DNA of 37,893 bases from JABCZZ01 sp964454545 (lineage in GTDB: Bacteria > Pseudomonadota > Alphaproteobacteria > Rickettsiales > JABCZZ01). The stretch's first letter is position 1. Every line of letters begins with the position of its first letter. The stretch is taken from NCBI GenBank assembly GCA_964454545.1, contig CAYVTI010000023.1, positions 1 through 37,893 of the forward strand, read 5' to 3'. The notes under the pieces are model-generated. The model saw nothing but the letters and a program-made list of their open reading frames with translations. It did not search any database and was not told the origin of the DNA. Below, piece by piece: positions 31,809 through 37,893 of this stretch. The position numbers and the translations under genes are program-made.

Positions 31809-32108
31809 TTATATCTTATCGTTCTTTATGATTTCCGTCATGGTAACGCCGATGCGATCTTCTATAACCACCACTTCGCCGCGGGCAATCAAGCGGTTGT
31901 TTACGTATATATCGATGGGCTCGCCCACTTTGCGCTCAAGCTCGATGACCGCGCCGCGGCCAAGCTTCAGCAGCTGGTTCACCTGCATCGAGGTTTTTCC
32001 GAGCACGACCGAAATCTGTACCGGAATGTCATACACCGCCTCCAGCGTAACGTTGCTGTTTTCACCTTCTCCCGCCGGCGGACTGGGATTCTCTGGATTG
32101 TTTGTCAT
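31809..32108 (-). CDS. fliN: Flagellar motor switch protein FliN
   Basis: A 99-residue C-ring component with the FliN/SpoA domain: YDIPVQISVVLGKTSMQVNQ, LLKLGRGAVIELERKVGEP, IDIYVNNRLIARGEVVVIED and RIGVTMTEII. A short Pro/Gly/Glu linker precedes it. The ATG overlaps the fliH stop by one base (TAATG), so translation is coupled. The fliG-fliH-fliN-flbD order is alphaproteobacterial. Confidence 0.96.
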   Translation of the reverse strand: MTNNPENPSPPAGEGENSNVTLEAVYDIPVQISVVLGKTSMQVNQLLKLGRGAVIELERKVGEPIDIYVNNRLIARGEVVVIEDRIGVTMTEIIKNDKI

Positions 32109-32827
32109 TAGGATACCCTTGTTTTTACAATGATGGTTTCTATGTCACTCCATAACCTCGCCATGTCGCGCTCCCCATAACCGTTCTTCCATGCAACACG
32201 GCAGTCATTCTCTTTCAAATCAGCGTCTTCCTGCACGAGCAGTTCTCCGTTGAATTCCAGCAATAAAGGCCGCAGGCTGTCAATTCTCTGTTTTAATCCC
32301 GCGCTCATGCCTACAGGAACCGTCACAGTCACTTTCGGCTCATCTATAATCAACGCGAGGCATTCTTTCAGAGTTGCTTCCACAGTCGCATAAGGTTCCG
32401 CCTTCAGGGCATCATTAGCTATTTTCTTCGCAATAGCCACGACCGCTTTGTTCATGACATCCTGCCGCGAAGCAATATATGACGCATGTTCTTCTGCCGC
32501 CAGGGTTATGCGGCTGGCGATTGTCTCCAATACCGACTTTATTTCCTCTTCGCGCTTTGCCGCTTCATCTTGGGACTTTGCTTCTGCGGCGGCCAATCCT
32601 TCATTATAGCCTTGGACGCGGCCGTCCTCCCTGGCTTTTTGCAACTGTTCCTCGGTTATGAGAGGCGCGATATGCTGTACAGTTTCAGTGACAGAAGCTT
32701 CTATCTGTTCTTCCATTGCCAGCAATTTCTCCGCAGCCTCAGGAAGCTTGTTGTCTTCCTGCCCGAAAGACACAAAGCTCAGCCGTTGGATACGCGAAGA
32801 AGTCTGCAATGGGGTAAATGTGTTCAT
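32108..32827 (-). CDS. fliH: FliH-like flagellar export regulator (FlbE)
   Basis: A 239-residue protein with FliH-like architecture: a variable N-terminus, a long Glu/Ala-rich helical region (EQLQKAREDGRVQGYNEG; EAAKREEEIKS) and a C-terminal SpoIIIAH/FliH-type domain (VVAIAKKIANDAL; DLKENDCRVAWKNG). FliH binds the export ATPase FliI and the C-ring. In Caulobacter the gene here is flbE. I start at the ATG at 32827, one base after the fliG stop. The longer frame would run into fliG. Confidence 0.85.
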   Translation of the reverse strand: MNTFTPLQTSSRIQRLSFVSFGQEDNKLPEAAEKLLAMEEQIEASVTETVQHIAPLITEEQLQKAREDGRVQGYNEGLAAAEAKSQDEAAKREEEIKSVLETIASRITLAAEEHASYIASRQDVMNKAVVAIAKKIANDALKAEPYATVEATLKECLALIIDEPKVTVTVPVGMSAGLKQRIDSLRPLLLEFNGELLVQEDADLKENDCRVAWKNGYGERDMARLWSDIETIIVKTRVS

Positions 32828-32828
32828 A

Positions 32829-33851
32829 TCAATATACCATCTGATCAGCGCCGCCGGGTTCCGCAATCACTATCTCGCCTTTTGCCGCCAGGTCCTTAGC
32901 GGCATTCACTATAACCATCTGCGCCTCGTCCACATCGCGTATGCGCACAGGGCCTTTCGCTTCCATATCTTCACGCAAAATCTTCGCCGCGCGTTCTGAC
33001 ATATTGTCAAAGAACAAGCTTTTGATCGTATCCGACGCCCCTTTAAGCGCAATGGCAAGCTTATCCTTGTCAATGACGCGCAGCAGCGCCTGAATACCAG
33101 TACCGTCGATCTTCTTGAGATCCTCGAAGGTAAACATGAGCGCGCGTATGCGATCCGCAGCCTCTTTGTTGCGTTCCTCGAGAACAGACATGAAGCGCGC
33201 TTCGGTCTTGCGGTCGAAGTTATTGAATATGTCAGCCATCATCTCGTGGCTGTCGCGCTGCTGGGTCTTGGCAAGGTTGCTCATGAATTCCATGCGCAGG
33301 GTCTTCTCAACTCCCTCCAGCACGTCCTTCTTCACCGCTTCCATCGTCAGCATGCGCATGACGACTTCCAACGCCAGGTCTTCCGGAAATACCGTGAGCA
33401 CCTTGGCAGCATGATCGGGTTTTATCTTGGATAGTACCAAGGCAATCGTTTGCGGATATTCGTTTTTAAGATACCCGGCCAGCACGTCTTCACCGACATT
33501 GCCCAGCTTGTCCCATGTCGTTTTACCCGCAGGACCGCGGATATCCTCCATAATGGTGTCCACGCGTTCCTTGCCCAGAGCCTTTATAAGCAGGCGTTCT
33601 GCGGTATCGTACGTGCCAACCACCGCACCGGAAGCGCTCATCTGTTCGGTAAATTCCACGTACAGGCGCTCCACCGTTTCCGAGCTTACTTCCCCCAGCG
33701 TCGCCATCGTGCTTGAGATTTCCCTGATCTCATCGTCATCCATCATGCCGAAGAGCTTGGAAGCGCTTTCTTCTCCCACGGACATCATAAGAATGGCTAT
33801 CTTCTGAGGGCCGGTAAGCTTGCGGTAATCGTCTTTCTGCTGCGTTGCCAT
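32829..33851 (-). CDS. fliG: Flagellar motor switch protein FliG
   Basis: FliG links the MS-ring to the C-ring and contacts the stator for torque. The 340-residue protein has the FliF-binding N-domain (GPQKIAILMMSVGEESASKL), the middle domain with EHPQT-type motif NEYPQTIALVLSKI, and the C-terminal torque helix with charged residues (DNMSERAAKILREDMEAKGPVR). It follows fliF by 30 nt. Confidence 0.97.
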   Translation of the reverse strand: MATQQKDDYRKLTGPQKIAILMMSVGEESASKLFGMMDDDEIREISSTMATLGEVSSETVERLYVEFTEQMSASGAVVGTYDTAERLLIKALGKERVDTIMEDIRGPAGKTTWDKLGNVGEDVLAGYLKNEYPQTIALVLSKIKPDHAAKVLTVFPEDLALEVVMRMLTMEAVKKDVLEGVEKTLRMEFMSNLAKTQQRDSHEMMADIFNNFDRKTEARFMSVLEERNKEAADRIRALMFTFEDLKKIDGTGIQALLRVIDKDKLAIALKGASDTIKSLFFDNMSERAAKILREDMEAKGPVRIRDVDEAQMVIVNAAKDLAAKGEIVIAEPGGADQMVY

Positions 33852-33881
33852 TCTATATAGCCATTCCGTTTTACTTTTAAG

Positions 33882-35534
33882 TTATGTACGCTTCGCCGCC
33901 CATTGGCGTATGACGTTCAGTGCCTCTTCCGGATGCCTTTCAAGCAACTCGTTCAGCTTGTTGTAACTGGACGATTTCACACGCCCAGTGACCCGGCTTA
34001 TATCGATGGATTCTTCTTCCGTCTCAGCTGCCGGAGCAACACCGCCGCTTGGAGCGCCGCCTGTTCCTATTGCCATAGCAGCGCCGCCGCTCAGCGACGG
34101 GATTTGCGGAGAGGTCGCCGCCTCGCTGACAGCCGCCGCCATTGTAGTCTCCATGATGCGCATGACTATCGGACGGATGATAAGCAGGATAACGAGCGCC
34201 GCCACGCCACCGAATACCAGCGTCTGTATGACACCGTGCAGATCCTGCTTGAGGGATTCGAGCATGGACATGCTTCCGGCTTCTTCCGCTTCCGAAATGA
34301 AGCGCATATTCACGATCTGGACATTATCACCGCGCTTCTCGTCATATCCAATCGCCGACTTCACCAGCGTCTCTATCTGCTTACGCTCTTCATCCGTGCG
34401 GGGGGTATATATCTGTTTGCCCCCCTTATCGTCCGTATAGGTTCCGTCCACCATCACCGCCACGGAGAGCTTATTCACTTTACCGGTTTCCTTGACATGA
34501 TTCTGCACGGTTTTGGAAATTTCATAATTGGTGGTTTCATCGGTTTTTTCCACCACCCGGTTCGAACCGCTTGAGGTCTGGTTTGCCTGCGCATTCGGAA
34601 GATTATTGGCAGCCGTGCTGTTTGCCCTGCCCGAACTTTCACCGGACTGTTCCTTTTCCTCGCCTGTCTGCACAGAACGGGCCACCTGGCCATTAGGATC
34701 ATAGGTTTCGGAATTTGTTACCACGCGATCAAAATCGATATCGGCATTTACGGTAACCTTTACTTTGCCCGCGCCCAGCGACTTCTCCAGAAGCGACTCC
34801 AGTGTATTTTTCATTCTGCTCTGATAAGCCACCCTATACTCTTCAGCGGTTGACGCCATCACCGAGACGTCATTATCATCGCCGTTCCCGCCGGACAGCA
34901 GGTCGCCTTTGCTGTTAAGAAGAGTGACTTTGGAAGGTTTAAGACCAGGAACGGCGGCAGCCACAAGGTGAGTGATCGCGGCTACACGCTCCTTCGTAAG
35001 CTCAGAACCTCCACGTAACTTCAGTACGACCGAAGCGGTGGGTTCCTGTTTTTCGCGGCTGAAGATTTCCTGCCTGGGCATCACCAGATGCACACGCGCC
35101 GTTTCCACTTCCGACAGCGAGGAAATGGTACGCGCAAGCTCTCCTTCCAAAGCCCGCAGCATGTTTATATTCATAACGAAGCTGGAGGTTCCCATCGTCT
35201 CGCTGCGATCGAATATTTCATAACCTACTATGGAGCCAACTGCCGGCAGCCCCTGCTGCGCGAGCGACAGGCGCAGGCGAAGCACCTGGTCGGTCGGAAC
35301 CAATATCTGCGTTCCATTGCCGTGCAACTCGTAAGGCACACCCATCTTGTCCAGTTCGGAAACGATTTTCGCGCTGTCGTCCATGGAAAGATCGGTATAA
35401 ATGGGGGACATCTGTTGCGAGGAAAGATGCGCCGACAAGAAAACAAAAACTCCGAGAATTACTATCAATGTGACAGCTAACATGGCCATTTTTACCTGGC
35501 TCATGTCTTTAAACATCTGTAATAAAGCTCCCAT
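33882..35534 (-). CDS. fliF: Flagellar MS-ring protein FliF
   Basis: FliF is the inner-membrane ring that seeds the basal body. The 550-residue protein has a first membrane helix at ~17-37 (MAMLAVTLIVILGVFVFLS) and YscJ/FliF ring-building motifs (SPIYTDLSMDDSAKIVSELD; VPTDQVLRLRLSLAQQGLP). A large, partly disordered periplasmic region follows, then a second helix (VFGGVAALVILLIIRPIVM) and a cytoplasmic tail that binds FliG (NKLNELLERHPEEALNVIRQWA). The ATG at 35534 has a weak Shine-Dalgarno; the methionine at residue 7 has GGGAG about 10 nt upstream and could be the true start. It heads the operon. Confidence 0.96.
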   Translation of the reverse strand: MGALLQMFKDMSQVKMAMLAVTLIVILGVFVFLSAHLSSQQMSPIYTDLSMDDSAKIVSELDKMGVPYELHGNGTQILVPTDQVLRLRLSLAQQGLPAVGSIVGYEIFDRSETMGTSSFVMNINMLRALEGELARTISSLSEVETARVHLVMPRQEIFSREKQEPTASVVLKLRGGSELTKERVAAITHLVAAAVPGLKPSKVTLLNSKGDLLSGGNGDDNDVSVMASTAEEYRVAYQSRMKNTLESLLEKSLGAGKVKVTVNADIDFDRVVTNSETYDPNGQVARSVQTGEEKEQSGESSGRANSTAANNLPNAQANQTSSGSNRVVEKTDETTNYEISKTVQNHVKETGKVNKLSVAVMVDGTYTDDKGGKQIYTPRTDEERKQIETLVKSAIGYDEKRGDNVQIVNMRFISEAEEAGSMSMLESLKQDLHGVIQTLVFGGVAALVILLIIRPIVMRIMETTMAAAVSEAATSPQIPSLSGGAAMAIGTGGAPSGGVAPAAETEEESIDISRVTGRVKSSSYNKLNELLERHPEEALNVIRQWAAKRT

Positions 35535-35915
35535 GAAAAAGTACCGCCAGCCCTTTATTTAGTCGCATATTACCTTCGGTTGCACATTATATGGTAAAAT
35601 AAGGATCGCGTCAAAATGAATTTTTGCGATCTAGGTAAAAATTGCCTAGTTAGAGAAATTTTATAAAAACCATTATATTACAGCACAGTGTGTAAATCGC
35701 ACCTACTGCATATGCATTAAATCCGTCTCTATATGCAGATGTATTTTCATTTCATTTGTTTACGATTTCATTGGCACTGAGGTTATTTTGCTACAGAAAA
35801 TATTTCTTTCGCATGTTTAGAAACTATTAACACTTTGTGTGCTACATTATGTTCCGGGCATTCGCTGACGAATTAATTTCTGGTAAACAAAAATAACTGA
35901 ACCTATAGTGCGCAT
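35535..35915. other. Divergent AT-rich control region between fliF and divK
   Basis: These 381 bp contain no credible gene. They should hold the promoter of the fliF operon and that of divK. Near-consensus TTAA-N7-TTAA-type boxes occur on the divK side. I found no clean sigma-54 (-24/-12) element for fliF, consistent with an early flagellar class not dependent on sigma-54. Confidence 0.6.
35816..35888 (+). promoter_or_regulatory. CtrA-type boxes upstream of divK
   Basis: TTTA GAAACTA TTAAC (35816-35831) and TTAA TTTCTGG TAAAC (35873-35888) are each one base off TTAA-N7-TTAAC. Between them a module starting at 35827 (TTAACACTTTGT, then GC, ACATT and TCCGG) parallels the one at 19588 upstream of the histidine kinase. 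Confidence 0.45.
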
Positions 35916-36287
35916 ATGAGCAAAAAGATTCTGATAGTTGAAGATAACGATCTCAATCTGAAGTTATTTAATGACCTGCTGGAAGCACACGGCTATGAAA
36001 CTGTAGAGATACGGGACGGGCTTGATGCAGTTGCAGTGGTAAAGCGCCACAAACCGGATTTAATCCTCATGGATATCCAGCTCCCGGAAATATCGGGCCT
36101 CGATGTCACCAAGAAAATCAAAGCTGATAAGGAAATATCACATATCCCGATCATCGCCGTCACTGCATTCGCAATGAAGGACGATGAGGAAAAAATTCTC
36201 CGCGCCGGTTGCCAAGCTTATATTTCAAAACCTATTTCAATCGTCAGCTTTCTCGACACCATTCGCAAGTTCCTTGGTGAAAGTTAG
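35916..36287 (+). CDS. divK: Single-domain response regulator DivK
   Basis: DivK is an essential polar cell-fate regulator in Caulobacter, phosphorylated by DivJ and dephosphorylated by PleC. It signals to the CtrA phosphorelay. The 123-residue receiver has the acidic pocket VEDN (E9, D10), phosphoacceptor Asp53 in LILMDIQLPEISG, and AVTAFAMK and YISKPIS. As I recall the Caulobacter protein, long stretches match closely (LMDIQLPEISGL; AVTAFAMK). It has no output domain. It forms an operon with pleD 12 nt downstream, the standard divK-pleD pair. No Shine-Dalgarno is evident. Confidence 0.97.
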   Translation: MSKKILIVEDNDLNLKLFNDLLEAHGYETVEIRDGLDAVAVVKRHKPDLILMDIQLPEISGLDVTKKIKADKEISHIPIIAVTAFAMKDDEEKILRAGCQAYISKPISIVSFLDTIRKFLGES

Positions 36288-36299
36288 GGAGCGCAGAAC

Positions 36300-37673
36300 A
36301 TGCCAGCTGAGATTCTCGTAGTCGACGATATTCCCGCCAATGTGAAACTGCTCGAAGTCAAGCTGACCAACGAATATTACGACGTTATTTCTGCGAAGGA
36401 CGGTTTTGAGGCCATTGAGAAAGCCAAAAAGCATAAGCCTGATCTTATCCTTCTAGACGTGATGATGCCGGGGATGGACGGCTTTGAAACCTGCAAGAAA
36501 CTTAAGGAGGATGCGGAAGTATCGCATATCCCGGTGGTCATGGTCACCGCGCTTTCTGAAATCACCGACCGCATACGCGGCCTTGAGGCGGGAGCCGACG
36601 ATTTTCTCACCAAACCAATAAACGACATAGCCCTCTTCGCCCGCGTCAAATCGCTTGTGCGCATCAAGGTGCTGCTTGATGAATTGCGCCTGCGCGACAA
36701 AACCGGCCTTGAAATGGGCGTGATAGACGAAGGCAAGAACACCTTCACCCAGAATGTCGCCGGGTCACGTCTCATGATCGTGGACGACGATCAGGTGCAA
36801 CTCAAGAACATGATGGACAAACTATCGAAAGAATATGTGGTCGAAGGTGTAGCGAAGCCGGAGGATGCGGTGAACGTCGCCATGAAGAGTGACTTCGATC
36901 TGATTATGGTTAGCACCCAGCTGTCCGATATGGACGGGCTGCGGCTTGCATCGCAGCTGAAAAGCCGTGAAGAAGTGCGTAACGTTCCCATCCTGATGCT
37001 GGTCGATGAGGATGACACAAAATCCATGCTCAAGGGGTTGGAGCTTGGCGTCAACGATTACATCATCATGCCGGTGGACTATAATGAGATGGCGGCGCGC
37101 ATCAAGACCCAGATCCGGCGCAAGAAATATCAGGACGCGCTGAAATCCAATTACCAGCAGACTATTTCGCTCGCCATTACGGACGGCCTGACCGGTCTTT
37201 ACAACCGCCATTATCTCAACGCCCATCTGGACAACATGGTCAAGCAGTGCATCCATAATAACAAGCCGCTGTCGCTGATGATCATGGATATGGATCACTT
37301 CAAGCAGGTCAACGATACTTATGGCCATGACATCGGCGACCAGGTGCTGAAACAGCTTGCCGACATTATAGTAAAGACAGTACGCAGCGCCGATCTGGCG
37401 GCGCGTTTCGGCGGCGAGGAATTCGTCGTGCTTATGCCGGAAACCGACAGGAAACAGGGAATGGATGCTGCGGAACGCCTGCGCAAGATTGTTGAAAACT
37501 ACGATTTTAAATTATCCCATCCCGTGGGCAGCATCAAGAAGACCATCAGCATTGGCGTTGCCTTCCTTGATGAGCTTGGCGATTCCGGCCAGAACCTTCT
37601 CAAACGCGCCGACGAGGCGTTGTATAAAGCCAAAAATGGCGGGCGGAATAAAGCCGTAAGTGATGAGATTTGA
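36300..37673 (+). CDS. pleD: Response regulator diguanylate cyclase PleD
   Basis: PleD makes cyclic di-GMP at the pole and drives the swarmer-to-stalked type transition. The 457-residue protein has REC1 with phosphoacceptor Asp53 (LLDVMMPGMDG). REC2 (~160-280) has Ser in place of the phosphoacceptor (LIMVSTQLSDMDG), as in an adaptor domain. The GGDEF domain has the active site GGEEF at 371-375. An RSAD motif at 362-365, five residues ahead of it, is a product-inhibition I-site. GGGAGC about 8 nt before the ATG is the Shine-Dalgarno. Confidence 0.97.
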   Translation: MPAEILVVDDIPANVKLLEVKLTNEYYDVISAKDGFEAIEKAKKHKPDLILLDVMMPGMDGFETCKKLKEDAEVSHIPVVMVTALSEITDRIRGLEAGADDFLTKPINDIALFARVKSLVRIKVLLDELRLRDKTGLEMGVIDEGKNTFTQNVAGSRLMIVDDDQVQLKNMMDKLSKEYVVEGVAKPEDAVNVAMKSDFDLIMVSTQLSDMDGLRLASQLKSREEVRNVPILMLVDEDDTKSMLKGLELGVNDYIIMPVDYNEMAARIKTQIRRKKYQDALKSNYQQTISLAITDGLTGLYNRHYLNAHLDNMVKQCIHNNKPLSLMIMDMDHFKQVNDTYGHDIGDQVLKQLADIIVKTVRSADLAARFGGEEFVVLMPETDRKQGMDAAERLRKIVENYDFKLSHPVGSIKKTISIGVAFLDELGDSGQNLLKRADEALYKAKNGGRNKAVSDEI

Positions 37674-37684
37674 AGGCTCAAGCC

Positions 37685-37893
37685 CTATTGACGTATAAAT
37701 TCTTCCTTACTACCCTTCGGTGCAGATGCCTTCGCTGCCTTTATAGCGGCTTCCATAGCCGGATCTTGCCGTATCAGATCGGAATGATCTTGACCCCGTC
37801 CCATTACGTTTGCCCTCTTTAAAGCCTCTCCAGCTTCATGTACTTTTTCACGAATCACTGCGCCTACCCCCTGCAACCGCTCTGTGATTCCAC
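37685..37893 (-). CDS. Partial orphan protein, 5' end outside the window
   Basis: The minus-strand frame is open from the window edge to a TAG at 37685-37687, about 68 codons. It is charged and helical (VIREKVHEAGEALKRANVMG; AAIKAAKASAPKGSKEEFIR) with no recognisable motif. The frame continues upstream past the edge, so the TTG at 37876 need not be the start. Its position, alone and convergent to pleD, resembles the other orphan genes here. Confidence 0.5.
   Translation of the reverse strand, partial: GITERLQGVGAVIREKVHEAGEALKRANVMGRGQDHSDLIRQDPAMEAAIKAAKASAPKGSKEEFIRQ

Noticed and set aside
35771..35792. A sigma-54 promoter (TGGCAC...TTGC)
   Set aside because: The GG and GC elements are 15 nt apart rather than 10, so the spacing is wrong.

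Overview
This 37.9 kb window looks like a chromosomal segment of a flagellated alphaproteobacterium. The case rests on three things. A near-canonical DivK is followed by a REC-REC-GGDEF PleD protein. The flagellar block runs fliF-fliG-fliH(flbE)-fliN-flbD-flhA, the order known from Caulobacter. rpsT sits directly upstream of dnaA. Base composition is moderate, neither very GC-rich nor very AT-rich. Palindromic elements, one of them inside a reading frame, and isolated lineage-specific genes recall deep-branching or host-associated alphaproteobacteria (Rickettsiales/Holosporales-like or Micavibrio-like). The sequence alone does not settle the order.

Layout. 1-1.2 kb: an orphan pentapeptide-repeat gene and tRNA-Leu(UAG). 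1.4-4.5 kb: coaX, RNase J and a LysE-type exporter in a tight plus-strand run. 4.5-6.7 kb: a minus-strand operon rph-rdgB-GT2 glycosyltransferase with 4-nt overlaps. 6.8-8.0 kb: grpE, tatA, tatB (no tatC, no hrcA). 8.0-9.2 kb: mltG and tRNA-Ile(GAU). 9.3-11.0 kb: rplU-rpmA and a GDP-mannose-dehydratase-like SDR. 11.0-16.2 kb: an orphan proline-rich protein, an ABC-F ATPase, rpmH-rnpA and a GT-C membrane glycosyltransferase. 16.2-19.4 kb: a possible small membrane ORF, a Flp pilin and rfbA-rfbD-rfbC (no rfbB). 19.7-23.2 kb: a PleC/DivJ-like histidine kinase, hpt, a small secreted protein, an orphan gene and a gene remnant. 23.3-26.3 kb: rpsT-dnaA and ftsY. 26.4-35.5 kb: the flagellar operon, read on the minus strand from fliF through fliG, fliH, fliN, flbD, flhA and flhF to flhG. 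35.9-37.7 kb: divK-pleD. A partial orphan gene ends the window.

How the parts connect. The histidine kinase, DivK and PleD would form a polar phosphorelay. The kinase and divK genes carry a similar upstream module containing a TTAA-N7-TTAA-like (CtrA-type) box. The flagellar block holds the MS-ring, the switch, the export gate, the flagellar enhancer-binding protein and the FlhF/FlhG placement proteins, so pole development and motility sit together. The rfb genes, the GT2 and GT-C enzymes and the SDR point to surface polysaccharide synthesis.

Most notable signals: (1) a nested palindrome inserted in frame in the ABC-F gene; (2) a 28-bp hairpin element found 3' of both tRNA genes; (3) two unrelated orphan genes sharing an identical 13-nt promoter-spacer palindrome; (4) a probable structured leader on rpsT; (5) other palindromic elements wedged between tatA and tatB, flhA and flhF, and flhG and ftsY.
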